Shown here: positions 33,730-45,399 of the stretch, one piece after another | Numbering within the stretch: position 1 is the stretch's first letter | Layout: every line of letters begins with the position of its first letter | NCBI GenBank assembly: GCA_943735955.1 | Contig: OX030961.1 | Location: forward strand, 1,953,983-2,017,982 | Direction: 5' to 3' | DNA: 64,000 nt | Source of the DNA: Piscicola geometra | Lineage: Eukaryota; Annelida; Clitellata; Hirudinida; Piscicolidae | Made by a program: the position numbers and the translations under genes | Notes under the pieces: model-generated | What the model was told of the DNA's origin: nothing | Databases searched by the model: none | What the model saw: the letters and a program-made list of their open reading frames with translations, nothing else

Positions 33730-34105
33730 GTTTATGTATATAAATTATTTTTTACTATTATGTCATAGTCGCACTTATAGTTGTACATCATGGGATGGTT
33801 TTCCCAGTATTTATCTAATTTTATTTTAAATTTATCTGTATTTTCAGCTTTTACGATCTCATCAGACAAGCTATTCCAAACTATTACCACTCTATGTGTA
33901 GAATTTTTTTTCTTGTATTTTTTTGGCACTGTTTTTTTGGATAATTTTAGTGAATTTCCTCTTGACTGCCTTGTATTAAGTGTGAAAATACCTTCCGTTA
34001 TTTTACTGTCATATTTATTATTAAGTATTTTATAGGTTTCGATCATGTCCCCTCGAAGTCTTCAGCATTTTAATGTTGGCAACTTAATTACTTTAAGTCT
34101 ATCGT
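33730..34105 (-). mobile_element. CR1/Jockey-like LINE C-terminal fragment
   Basis: Minus-strand translation gives YNDRLKVIKLPTLK, one stop, then RLRGDMIETYKILNNKYDSK, THRVVIVWNSLSDEIVKAEN and FKIKLDKYW. This is a textbook C-terminal tail of a non-LTR reverse transcriptase. It ends near 33730. Confidence 0.85.
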
Positions 34106-34566
34106 TGTAAGTCTTGTCTTTTAGATAGATTGTTTGATGTTTTGCTAGTTATGAGTTTGCTGAGATATAACGGTATTGAAGTTTGAAGAATTTTGAATGT
34201 AGTGATAGCTATTTTAAAGGATATTCGAAAGTCTATAGGAAGCCAGTGAAGTTTTATAAGATTATCATTAGTTGACTGAACAAGGTGATGGCCTGGGTAA
34301 TCACAAATGAGTGTAATTCTAGCAGCCTTGTTTAAAAATGACTGTAGACGATTTCTTTCTTGATTGGTGATATTATATAATAGAGAGTTACAGTAGTCAA
34401 GTCTGCTTAGTATTAGACATCGGGAAAGTGAGGCGGAGAGATCTGTAGTAATGAATGGGTTTATGTGTTTGATTGCTTTAAAACAATCATCATTCTTCGA
34501 AATTTTCTGTCTTGCCACTGGTGCCGAGGCTGCGATAGAGGGTGAAAGAGAAGTCCTTGCCAACAT
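34106..34566 (-). mobile_element. L2/CR1-like LINE thumb-domain fragment
   Basis: Minus-strand sequence HINPFITTDLSASLSRCLIL, SRLDYCNSLLYNI, FLNKAARITLI and KLHWLPIDFRISFKI matches the region after RT in the same broad family as the element at 23930. It abuts the fragment at 33730-34105 but aligns to an overlapping part of the protein, so it is a different copy. Confidence 0.85.
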
Positions 34567-34969
34567 TGGAACTCCTGCTGCTATGGAAGGTTTTCTCCTT
34601 TATATCGCAGCTCACTTGATTCCCTGCGGCCATCTTGGTCTTCTGCGGCCATTCCTTGACAGATTCAAAACAACCAACATTCGCACTAAAAACATTCTAA
34701 TTAATTAAATTTCATTTTTATTTAGACTTAAGATTCTAACCTTTTAATATACTATACTTAAAACCGTTCATTTCACAAATTTATTAGAGCGGCTGCCAAA
34801 ATAGCAGATCAAAATACCAAAGTTCGAATATTGTTTTATACGATTGACGGAAAAATAAAATAAATCAATAAAGTCTATTTTATTTCTAAAATAACATAAT
34901 TTGAAAATTATATTAAAGTCGTCTAAAAATCAATTAAAATATTGCATATGCAGAAATTTCAAATTTAAT

Positions 34970-35040
34970 CGTTTGAGCGCTTTTGTTCACTTAGTAAAGG
35001 GCGCTATACAAATCATTAATGATTGATTGATTGATTGAAA
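34970..35040 (+). mobile_element. LINE 3' tail remnant
   Basis: GCGCTTTTGTTCACTTAGTA, GGGCGCTATACAAATCATTA and (GATT)n are nearly identical to 26050-26109. A solo 3' end of the same family as the 23.9-26.1 kb LINE. Confidence 0.85.
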
Positions 35041-35199
35041 CTTCGAAATACTAAGGGTTCATGTCTGAATAACATCAAGTAACGATCAAGATAAAATAAA
35101 TTCGTTTATTTTATTCCCATTTAATTTTAAATTATTTATTCAATAAATGAAATTTCAAACAATTCTTGAATTTAATATTTATAAACTTTAGAAGAATGT

Positions 35200-36449
35200 C
35201 TACTTTTCTTCTTTTTCTTCACTGGATCTTTTATTTTGTATTTCGTCTTTCGAGCAATAAATGCAGCACAAAGTGTCCGTCCAAGGTCTCAAACATTCAC
35301 TCTCAATGTTTCTAATCTTTCCACAGTTCAATCTGTCGCCATATGCGCTATGTTCCGAACACTCTGGAAATGGTTTTTAGGGATGTGCTTAACTTTACAT
35401 AAAATGGTTGTTAATTATTATTTGGTTTATTTAAATACTAATTTTTCTAGACATGCTTGAAAACAATACTCAAAGACAAATATCTCAGTAAAAAAATCAA
35501 CAAACGAGAATGAATATCACAAACATATCTTGAAACTGGAAATTCAAAAACGCACTTGTGTGAGAACTCTTCAAGCTTTGGCAAGTCTTGCAACACACAT
35601 CTTTGGTCTGGTTTTGCTAATCAGCCTCACATTAAGCAACTCCAGTCCCTAATTAATAAACTCATAAGACTTAACTACCTTCCCTCTTTCTACCCATCTA
35701 TCACTTCTATGTTTACCACTTTAGACACCAAACTATTCTTTAAAATATCTACTAACTCTGACCACGTTCTTCACCATTTCTTACCCCCCCTTAAAAAATC
35801 TACTCATAACTTAAGACCCCGTAAACACAATTTTGATACCCCTATATATACTACGCTTGAAAGTAAAACATTCCTCCCTCGTCTTCTTAAACATCACATT
35901 CTATAATTTACATTTATATTTATATTATCATCTCTGATTCTTATTACTTCTTTATCTACTTAATTATTACCTATTCACCATATTCTTTGTCTTGTAGTAT
36001 TTTTTTCCAAACCATTATCATTAGCATCAGTATCCTATAATTATCTACTATTATCTAGTATCTTATGCAACATGTAACATGGCCTGCGTCTGTCAAACCG
36101 TGATCAATAAAGACTATAAAAAAAACTTCGTATTTATAGCAGAAGCGAGGATTCTCAACGAGAGTATCGCAATCTTCAGACGTGTCTTCAAAGCACATCT
36201 CATTTTTTAATAATCCTGCTGTGAATTTTTGTTATATAATTAGAGCGTTTTTTGAATTTTTAGGTTTATTTATGAAGATTTCACCGGTACGAAGTTAAAT
36301 AGAAAATCATTAAATAATATTTTTGACATTTTTCGATTTATATTGCTACGTGGATGCTAATGGATTTGTTTTATTAAATTGAAAGAAGACTTACACTGAG
36401 CGATGGAAGCAACCAGGAAGAGACAGAACAAAAGTACTAACTTGACCAT
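35200..36449 (-). CDS. Small secreted cysteine-rich protein, 102 aa, 3 exons, interrupted by a LINE
   Basis: Not recognised. Minus-strand exons: 36449-36395, 36218-36127 and 35361-35200. Exon 1 encodes a strong signal peptide (MVKLVLLFCLFLVASIAQ) before donor CAGT|GTAAGT. Exon 2 carries three Cys (spacing C-x7-C-x9-C) and an acidic stretch. Exon 3 carries six Cys, including CC-x2-C, then a charged Lys/Glu tail and TAG. Phases 1 and 0 agree. A TATA box (TATAAAA, 36512-36506) lies about 60 bases before the ATG, and AATAAA (35140-35135) follows the stop. Weak points are the last junction: donor GAA|GTTTTT uses bases from a LINE poly-A tail and the acceptor is CCAGAG. Nine Cys with export suggests a disulphide-rich extracellular protein; function unknown. 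Confidence 0.55.
35560..36125 (+). mobile_element. Non-LTR retrotransposon C-terminal fragment and 3' end
   Basis: Plus-strand reading LWSGFANQPHIKQLQSLINK, INKLIRLNYLPSFYP and THNLRPRKHNFDTP is the C-terminus of a CR1-like reverse transcriptase. It ends at a TAA near 35904. A short 3' UTR with AATAAA (about 36107) and an A-tail ends at 36125. It lies antisense in an intron of the Cys-rich gene, directly against the end of that gene's second exon. Confidence 0.8.
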
Positions 36450-36505
36450 GATCGTTATCGGATGAAAGAAAGAAAATTTCTTAAAATTTCATTTTATGAA
36501 GGGTA

Positions 36506-36512
36506 TTTTATA
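36506..36512 (-). promoter_or_regulatory. TATA box of the 36.4-kb Cys-rich gene
   Basis: TATAAAA on the minus strand in the context GGTTATAAAATACC, about 60 bases before the start codon at 36449. This leaves about 30 bases to a start site and a short 5' UTR. Confidence 0.5.
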
Positions 36513-36529
36513 ACCTGTTAGAAACGCGT

Positions 36530-37335
36530 GGTAATGAAGAATCCAGTAAGAATGATAATGCCATTGTCAATTTGACCGTGCTACACCACTTTAAAACCAA
36601 TATCAATCAATCAAACAAACACCATTAAATAGTGTTTTTTCGCAAAAATATAAAAACTAATTGCATTGCCCACTCATAATTAGATGCGCATGTGGAATTG
36701 AGTTTGGTGGAGGAATTGCATCACCCACGCACTTTTGATAAACACGAAAAAGATGGGTCTTGGAAAGGGAAAAATGTATGGTCTAATTTTCATATAAAAA
36801 AAAACTTTTTTTGCTCTGGGGGAGGGATTGAGGGCACGTGGCTCAGATGCACTCCCCTCCCCCCTGAATTCACGCCTGATAATCGTAAATAGATGAAAAA
36901 ACTAAATTGAGTCTAAGATAGAGCTTGTAAGTGAAAAAATAGCTTGAAATTGTGTGTATTATTTTGTATCTTATTAAAGGACTGTTCAAGTAAAGCAGAG
37001 AGTATGTAGAAGAAGGTGGTCATCGTCTTCAGTGGTTATTTGGAAAAGTCACTTGTGGGGGTTTAGTAAGAATGATATTGCCATAGTCAATTAGACTGTG
37101 CTACACCACTCAACAATCAACCAATCAAATATATTTATATAACTCTTTTCATAAATTGAAAGCGCTCTTACATTTCCCCCTCACAATTGGATGCGCATGT
37201 GACATTGATTATGGTGGAGGAATTGCATCACCCACGCATTTTCAAAAGCACTTCAAATATGGATCTTTATACCATTTTTTAGCTTTTTTTGGTGGGGGAA
37301 GAGTTTTTGTGTTAGGAATTAGAAGTTTTAATATA
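36530..37335. repeat. Two diverged copies of an unidentified repeat (about 36530-36885 and 37065-37335)
   Basis: Both copies contain GAATGATA(A/T)TGCCAT(T/A)GTCAAT, then GTGCTACACCACT, (CAAT)n, GATGCGCATGTG and GGTGGAGGAATTGCATCACC in the same order and orientation. They look like two insertions or a tandem duplication of one mobile repeat. A GGGGGAGGG-rich end near 36810-36880 recalls hAT (Zaphod-type) termini. Confidence 0.55.
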
Positions 37336-37374
37336 TCTTATTAATTGAGTTTAAAAAATTTTTTCTAATAACGC

Positions 37375-37455
37375 TTCTTTATAATGCGCCAAAGCACGCA
37401 ACCGAGGCGCCACTCACACGAAATAAGTCGTGAAACATTGCATCTTACACATTAG
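37375..37455 (-). mobile_element. SINE fragment (non-tRNA part)
   Basis: ATGCGCCAAAGCACGCAACC...AAATAAGTCGTGAAACA...GCAT...ACACATTAGGTA matches the part outside the tRNA-like head of the SINEs at 40690-40855 and 63285-63450. The tRNA-like head is absent. Confidence 0.6.
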
Positions 37456-37740
37456 GTAGGGGAGACCGGGGCAAGATGACTTAGTTAACGATTTATGCCG
37501 TTTTTTATTTTATTTTTATATAACAAAAACTTTTTTCTCCAGTACTGTTAGAACATTCATTTGTTGTAATAAATATATCAATATTTACTTTAAAAAATAA
37601 ATATAAGTAAGGAATAATTTCTTTTTTCTCAAACCCTACTAAAGTGTCATCTTATCTCAGTACCGGAGCAAGATAACAGCACTGAAAAAAGTAAAAAATT
37701 TTAATTGTATAAATATTTTACATGGTTAAATGAATCATAA
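37456..37740. mobile_element. Family-D TIR element, partial copy (GGGGAGACCGGGGCAAGATG end)
   Basis: It starts TAGGGGAGACCGGGGCAAGA and follows the reverse complement of 53930-53640 for about 280 bases, including GTTAACGATTTATG and a subterminal CAGTACCGG(A/G)GCAAGAT repeat. The far end was not found. Confidence 0.7.
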
Positions 37741-37999
37741 AAATTTGTTAACTTCATTTGAGCATCTGATGGAGGTGGTGGAAAGAAGCCTAGAGTTCGG
37801 CAACGGCTGTATCAACTTTTCAAAAATATGTTTACTGGTTTAATGAAAAAATGCAGTAATGTTCATTATTTTGCAAAAATGTAAAGCAAGGTCAAATTAT
37901 GTTTGAAGTTAAAAAGTTAATCATTCAATTTTTAGACTTCCAACTTATTAATATATTAAAATAAAATAATTTGTTATTTAAAAATTATTTTTAATGTAA

Positions 38000-40680
38000 A
38001 AAAATAGTGTTACCTTACAAAGTCGAGAGAACTTGTTGAAGGATCTTACAAAAGCCATTTATAAACTTGCAAAGTGAACTAATTTTCAAGCGCCTATATT
38101 TATTAGGACAAGAATAGATATCCTACAAACAACAAGAAGTATAGATACGCCCTCTGTATTAATCACCAATGCAAGAGACTGTCATTCTTCAAATTCTTCA
38201 TCATAGAAAGAAAAGTATCACGTGACTTTGTCTATTTCTGTAACAAAAAGGTCGATATAAGATATTCTAATGGTATAATATTAAATATATTTATTATACT
38301 TACCAGTTGTTAAAAAAACACTTATGGTTTATATTTTAATTGTTGGATTGAGTTTTATTTCTTGAAATTGGTAACGGAACTTTTCAGTCTCAGTCTCAGT
38401 CATTCGTTTCCAGCTTTGAACAACAACAATACACTGCCGAACTTCAAAAGACTGCGACCAGAGATATTTTAAAGATATTCTAAGATATTCAATCTTAGTT
38501 AGTGAAGCCTTTCTAACTTGTTGAGAGCTAGGGAGGACTTAGTTTCATTAGTTACTTTTTTCATGTTCATCATTATGTTTTAAATAAAATTTATACATAC
38601 TCTATTTTTCATTTGTTTTATTTTATTCAATAAAATGTTTTCAAATGGAAACAACTATGTATTTGTATTACAAAGCTGGACTTTGATAAAAGATCAATCA
38701 AATATATCTAAATAATTAATGTACAGAATGAAATAATTTAAATTTATACATGGGATATGGTTCATAATTTTATGAAGAGAAATGCCTACTGCAGACATGG
38801 TCTTTTAAAATCTTTTTTTTATTTCTGAATATGACCAACTTTCATTCGTCCTTCATCGAGTAAGGATCCGAATGTGAATTCGAATCCAAAAGGCATGCGT
38901 TTAAAATGATTTAAATACCTAAACTAAATGCGTAAATGTATGTTGCTATCAGCTATAGAATCTTTTTGCTGACAGCATAGCAGTTCTATTAGTAATATTA
39001 AACAAGGTTTTAAAAAGCAGCAGTTTTCCAAGTTTATTGACATTATCTTAACTGATTGAAATAAATTTGAAATAAATCACATTTTTATATTTATTTAAAA
39101 TTTATTCTTGGCAATTTTACTTTCAGAAAAGTTAACATCTCAACATTATGCATCCTCAGCCGATGGCGACCTTCTGTGATGTCTGATGACACTGAACATT
39201 CTTTCCACATATTTTATACAATTTTTATAATCATACATAAGTTTATAAATATCGACGATAATTTATAGTCTATAACATATATTTATAAGATTCTTTACGT
39301 CGACAGAGAAAGAAAGTTACGTTTCCATTTATTCATATGAATAGGAGTACGAGTGGTCCACGAGTTTTAAAAAGGACATTATTTTTGGGACCGTTTAAAC
39401 CGAATCTTTAATGTTTGGCGGATTCAAATCACATACCTACAGTGCACCACCACTGAGAAGTAGAACGGACATGCCGACGTGGATCCTGCAGTGGTGGAGA
39501 GTTGTTGGAGGCGTGTGATGGAAGGAGGGAAGAGTGGGAGAAAATAATGTTAAGTTTGGAAAAATTAAGTTTTAAAAAGTATTTTTGGCTTGAAAAAGCG
39601 TTTTAGTGAATTTTTATTGCGAAATTTTTGATTGATATCTCAGGTCAAAGAAGTGGATTGGAAGTGGGAAGGGCACGAATAGATGTCTGAGGAGTGATGG
39701 ATGCCTTTGAAATGATGAATGATTTAAAGATGTTTTGAAAACTAAATGGATGGCGTGTGGAATGAAGAGTGGGTGAAAGCAACCTCAAAAGGGTAGGCCA
39801 GTCATGGCGAAAATCTGTTGATCTTGCCAACGAGCGAAAAAACAGAAAACGAAATCAGCTTTCTTAGACTGACAGTGAATTTCAGTTTCTTAAATTAATT
39901 TATAATTCATTTATAATTTGACAAACTTTGTAGCTTTTGAAAGTAAATTCATGCGCAGTTACTGTTTTTGTTCTTTCATGAATAATTGCTAGTTTGCTTA
40001 AGGACTTTTCGAGACGAACAGCGTTTTTGTTGAATACAAATCGGTAAAAATGTGAATAATTCGTAAATTATCGAATTTGTATTATTGAAGCGACATAGTA
40101 AGATAGTCTTTCGTGATTATGAATTGCTTGTGAAAGGCCTTGCTCAAGAAGTAAAACTTCTCACCAACAGTTTCACTCCTGCACTTCGCTTGATAGCCCA
40201 GAAGACTAACTAAAAGGGAGTTTTCAGCTTTAAATGCAAGGCACATTCTGTTTTAAAATGTTTTTAATAATAATCTTTGCTATTATTGTTGCTATTATTT
40301 TCATTTACGTGTATGATAGTTCTTTTCGTCCACATATTATACATAAAATAAATATTTTAAAACATCATTCAGACCTAATTAGCTCAGTTGGTTTCACGGT
40401 CCATTTGTAGGAATAATCAACTTAATTGATTGTTTCAAGTCTTTCTTAGAACAAATTCCTTTAAGTACCATTCTAATTAAATTGAGGGAGTTGAAAACTT
40501 TATTGTTTGTGATTTAGATTTTCGAGCAGTTGAGTTTGATGTTTTGAATAAAAAGCACAAATTACTTAAAATCATTAAGCATTTTAAAGTTAAAATAAGA
40601 TAAGAAAAACACGTTATTTTGGTTTTGAATGATTTGATGGTGAGGTGGTGATGGAAAGAGTAATGCTGGGTGGTGATGAT
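38000..40680. other. Intergenic AT-rich DNA, nothing recognised
   Basis: No open frame longer than about 60 codons, no recognisable protein motif and no strong tandem repeat. A slightly GC-richer stretch at 39440-39830 has no gene model. Confidence 0.4.
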
Positions 40681-40686
40681 ATTAAT

Positions 40687-40855
40687 AATGCCTATTCATT
40701 ATGCGCCAAGGCACGCAACATAAGTCGTGAAACAACGCATCAGATACACTAGGTATATGATAGCTAACGGTTGGCTGGACAGAGATTTGAACTGGCGACC
40801 TTTAAGTTGCAGTTCCAGCGACTTTACCATCTGAGCCAGCCCGCTCACCATAGTA
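40687..40855 (-). mobile_element. tRNA-derived SINE
   Basis: On the minus strand the head has a box A match (TGGCTCAGATGG) and a box B match (AGTTCAAATCTC), starting GAGCGGGC and followed by CCAGCCAACCGT. The body ends in ...ACTTATGTTGCGTGCCTTGG. It matches 63285-63450. The head could fold like a tRNA but is imperfect. Confidence 0.75.
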
Positions 40856-41549
40856 GTATTTAAATTAGTAGATAATAGAGGCCAACAAACAAAGTTTTTT
40901 TAGTGTCTTGAAACTTAAAACTGATTTTAACTATATAAAAGGTTCTGATTACACAGAAATTAACAAAAATCGAAAATTTTCTTCAGTGAAATTTTCACAA
41001 AAGATAAAGTAGTCTTTATGTTATTTTCCGTGAAAATTGTACAATTTAAAAAGGCGTTTTAAAAAATAATTAAATAAATTTAGAAAATGTCTGAAAAGTC
41101 ACAAAAGTTAGCTATAAATAGAAATGCGGCGAATAGATTAAACAATTGAAGTTTAAATGTTAAGTCGTGTAATGGTTAGCGTTCTGCTCTCCCGAGTTTA
41201 ATATAGCAATTAATGAATTAGGCCTTCAACTATAAAATAAACCTTTCGCGAAACAAGACAAAAACACAAGAGTCCGATAAAATTCATCACATAAATTTTT
41301 TGCAAGTCCTTGCTTATTAGGTTCTTGTTAAAATTTAACTCTCCGCCCAATTATTCTACGTCAGCATCAGTGATGGGCAAATAGTTAACAAAATTTTAGT
41401 ATATACTTTTTTTAGTTACAGGATAAGTAAAAAAATATATGGTTTAGTTAAAAAAACAAATTTCTAATAAAATATTTTTTAACATTTTATAAGTTAGAGT
41501 CTCGAATAGTGTTGTACTTTAAACAGTTTCCCAAATGATTATCAGTTGA

Positions 41550-41640
41550 TTTTTGGGTGGGCCAAATACATTGTGACCCTTTAGCTCTAAATATTGGGTG
41601 GGCCGTGGCCCACTTGGCACACCCTGCTCCGCCCCCCATG
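41550..41640. mobile_element. Relic end of a hAT-like transposon (GGGGCGGAGCAGGGTG)
   Basis: Minus-strand GGGGGGCGGAGCAGGGTGTG, followed by CCACTTGGGCC-type GC-rich sequence, resembles the A/GGGGCGGATCCAGGG ends of Zaphod-type hAT elements. It is a GC-rich patch in otherwise AT-rich DNA. No partner end was seen. Confidence 0.3.
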
Positions 41641-42082
41641 ATCTCCTGCAAGTACAGTTCCATGTGAACATCTATTCAGCTTGCAAAGACACATAGTAAG
41701 CAAGAAAAAAGCCTCATCAGATCCAACTAATGTTGAAAACTTGTTTGATTGAGTAACTGGCTTAAAAAGGATGTATGACAATTGCATTTTTTGTCATTGA
41801 TGGATTTTGTTTCTTTAAAATGTGAATTACTTGTAGAAATATTTTCTTATAACATTTTGTATCACATTTGTAAGAAATTTTTTTTAAACTACTTATTTAT
41901 AATATTGTCAAATATGCTAAAAACATTGCGCTAAAATACGATAAACGGCGATTAAAATTTTTAACCTTGGAACAGCTCTAATTAATATAGTTACTAAAAT
42001 TTTCTACGTTTTTATATAAATTAATTATTATAAATAGTTCAAACATTTTTTTCACAATTATTATTATTGATGCGTTATATTA

Positions 42083-42312
42083 ACTGACGGGTTAGGATTA
42101 GGGATTGGAGTAAGGGGTTAGGGTTAAAGTTATGGTTAAAGGTTGGAGTTAAGGGTAAGGATTAGGGTTAGAGTTAGGGGTTAAGATAGGGTAGGGGGTA
42201 AAGTAAGGGTTTAGGGTTAGGGGTTAAGGTTGGGGATTTAGTTGAAAAATGTTTTACAATTAATTTTATAAATTCGTTGGGTTAAGGTTAGGAATTAGGG
42301 TTAAGGATAAGG
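42083..42312 (+). repeat. Degenerate TTAGGG-like (interstitial telomere-type) tract
   Basis: About 230 bases rich in TTAGGG, TTAAGG, GTTAGGGTTA and AGGGGTTA variants, all G-rich on the plus strand. Blocks near 42085-42230 and 42280-42312 are separated by a short AT stretch. The arrangement is that of a decayed (TTAGGG)n interstitial telomeric repeat. Confidence 0.7.
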
Positions 42313-42657
42313 CTTTTGTTGCAATTAAAAATGTGTTAAAATAAATAAACAATTTTGACGGGAAATTATCATGAATATAACAAAAAGAAAAATTGTTTCG
42401 TCATGAATTTTTCACGAAAAATAACAAATATCGCAATGTTAAATATATCTTTTTTTCAACCACAAACATATTTTTTAAATTTTTATACAAAAATATATTT
42501 ATAATAATTTTTTTAAAATGATTTGATTTTGTTTCTTCAATTTAATTAAAACTCATGGAGCATAAATGATTGAAACGTTATATCTCAAAATATCGAGCTG
42601 CTTGGAAAAAACTACTGCCATATTTGAATTCAGGGGATCAAGTTCATATGAAATCAG

Positions 42658-43530
42658 CTAAAAATATTCAGAACTAAAAGGGCTGATGGCCAGTGGAATA
42701 CTCGTCGTTGTATTGCATTTGAAATTTTGTTTGTTGAATTACCCGAGTGTTTTATTTTAGTTACAGATTAAACTACATTTTAAAAGTTTCGACAAAATAT
42801 TTATTAAAAAATACATTTCGAAACTAAATGTTCTCACCAAACAACGTCGAAACTCGCCGTGCCGAATAAATTTAAAACTTTCAACCATGCCACTGAAGCA
42901 ACACCAGAGAGTTTAGAATCCTAAAAATGACATTTTATCAACCACAGCTTAGAATACAACTTCATTTTAATTAATGAATATAAAGATTTTTTGGCGTTTC
43001 AGTTTTGGTCTTATTTATGGTCCAGTGAATTAAATATTAATTATATTTTTTCAGAATTTTTTTCTGAGAAACGAATTTATTTTTAAATACAAAAAAAAAG
43101 CTATACATTCAAAATTAAATTTTGTTCATACTAGAAATAAACGTGATTTCGAGTCTTTTCCAAAGAAACAGTGTTTGGATTTTTTTACATGTGCTATAAA
43201 CAATTCAAAATTGAAATTTTTAATAAAGTTAAATTATTTTTACACTTGCTTCTGCTTATTTTTCTAGACGCTTAGTCATTTAAAAAACTAATCAATTTTA
43301 TAGTTTTTAGTAAATCAAAAAGAAATTCTCATGTTTAAATTTGCAAACTATTTTAAATTTGACTTTTCATATGCATTGTCGATCCAAACGCATTTTAAAG
43401 CTTTTCACCTTTGCTCGGTTGTGTCATCTGTATTATCTTGACAAACAACCGTAAAACTCTATGCTCTCACCTGAGCTTCAAGCGTAGTCGTTGACGCCTC
43501 AGATAATTTCAGCTTGCGTTTCTCAGTCAT
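42658..43530 (-). CDS. Tentative 3-exon minus-strand gene of unknown function
   Basis: Not recognised and weakly supported. Exon 1 (43530-43471) begins ATG directly after an in-frame TGA and encodes MTEKRKLKLSEASTTTLEAQ before a perfect donor CAG|GTGAGA. Exon 2 (42920-42838) follows TTTTTAG in the same phase, encodes DSKLSGVASVAWLKVLNLFG plus seven more residues, and ends TTTG|GTGAGA. A 16-base last exon (42673-42658) with a stop would close the frame. Both long exons lie in GC-richer islands within AT-rich DNA. No signal peptide or known domain is seen. Confidence 0.25.
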
Positions 43531-44518
43531 TCACAAGCTGTTCCGACAAGCACCTATGAAAGCTTTTCCACAGATTTATTATTATTGAAAGTAATAACGA
43601 GAGGCGCTCTCCTACTATGACCCGTACGAGCTTCATGGCCACTTGCTCCGTATATTTTAATTGGCGAGATTTTCAGACATTTGAAAGGACAATAATTCAA
43701 AGTTGCGCGCAGGCTTCGGTATTTCACGGTATTCAATTTAGTTCCATACGTCGCAAAATGAAAATTATCAAAATTGACACCTAAACCGATTATAAAAAGC
43801 CAAAAACTATGATGATTTGGAGTTTTAGAATAAGAAAAAAATCATAATATTTAAATTGAAAATGATTATTTTCACCAAGAAAATATATCTTACGCTTTTT
43901 ATAACTTAGTCTCATAATTCATTAGATTGCGCATCTAATTAACAAAAAAGATTAATCAAAAATAGAATAAAAGTTTTCTTTAATTTTTATTCGAATTCTA
44001 TAAAATAGATAAATAAATAAAAACAAATAAATAGATATAGTAGATATTATATTGCCTAAAACTTAAAATTGGTTTTAAAATAACAAACAGATGAGTAATT
44101 GAGTTTTAAAAAATTGAAATTAAAAAAAAAACTTAATTTTCGGTTTTCTCTATAAACATTAGGGTGGCAATCAAAAAAACCAGAAAAAAATTGCTATACA
44201 AATATTATGTTTTAATTTGTGTGTGCTATTTAATGCTTTAAATTGACTGAGCCAAATTTTTATCTAATATATATAATTGAATGCTATTTACACGTTGAAC
44301 TTTAATCATTATTAATTATAATTAAATCTCCGGCAAACACAAGATTTCAAAAAATTAAAGAAAAAGACAATTATTTAATCAATTCAAGTTATTTCATTCA
44401 ATTTAAATTATACTATATTCCATTAAATGCAGCTATTCGAACTTGAGTTCAAATAGTGACAATGACAGTAATACAGAATCCTGTACTAGACAAACGACGT
44501 TCCAACTCAAAGTACAAG

Positions 44519-44713
44519 TCAGCCCAAACACAGTCGACCACACAACGTTTTCAGTCCAAGTTTAAGAGCTGCTCTCAACAGAACTAAAGTTAGAGACAGA
44601 AATGCAGCATTCAGTAACAGCTTAGATACAAATTTACAAGCATAAACATAAAAAAATCCATCAGACAGTAAAGACAAAAACACAAAGAAGAGTAACTCAG
44701 AAAATGCAGGCAT
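44519..44713 (-). CDS. Small hydrophobic open frame, possible 64-aa secreted or membrane peptide
   Basis: Single-exon frame starting MPAFSELLFFVFLSLLSDGF, which scores as a signal peptide by eye. A second hydrophobic stretch follows, and it ends TLCGRLCLG. Only three cysteines and no conserved motif. AT-rich random sequence easily encodes Leu/Phe runs, so this may be spurious. Confidence 0.15.
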   Translation of the reverse strand: MPAFSELLFFVFLSLLSDGFFYVYACKFVSKLLLNAAFLSLTLVLLRAALKLGLKTLCGRLCLG

Positions 44714-45399
44714 CTTTCAATGCAGATGGTTCATTTGAACGGTAAAGTGTTGCGCGCTTTAATGTCAAGGAATATGGTTGATTGATTTGTAACTTTGGTG
44801 TTTAGAGATGGAACAATACAGTTGTTATCCATCCAAAACTACCCAATGGAACTGGCCAGACAAGCTCCAGTTGTCGTTACTGTTTCTAGGAACAGAGGCC
44901 AAGGTAGATATTCACATTCGTTCTCCTGCTTTGTTGCACTGAGCTCGTTGGATGGCCAAGATCATCTATAGTTTTTAAATATTTTTGTTTTGTTTAACTG
45001 ACTGCACAAGAATTACCATCACTCAGTTATTTTAACAGTTTTCTTCTTAAGGTTCATCTTGAAACCGGGTTCAATGTTGTGTTGCGTATCTGCCCCAAAA
45101 AATTATCTGCATTTTTTTTCAGTTGGAAAGCTACAATATTTACGAAGCTTCAAGTGAGGCTGCAATCGGGTCCTTCAGTTGACACTTGTGCCATTAAAGT
45201 GAACTTCTGAATGGTCTATCATTTTTTAATCCTAAAGTGTAAGCAGATATGAAGTCAACCTACTGCTTCTGACAAAACCACAGCCGATCATCCTTGTCGT
45301 TTTGTCTTCCATACTACTCTACTATAAAGAAGGTTGTGTGACTTTTTGTCAGAACTGAAAAAGAATCTATTCGCAACATTAAAAATACTTAAATTCCCA

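Noticed and set aside
35236..35460. Plus-strand 74-codon frame
   Set aside because: It is antisense to the better supported third exon of the Cys-rich gene.
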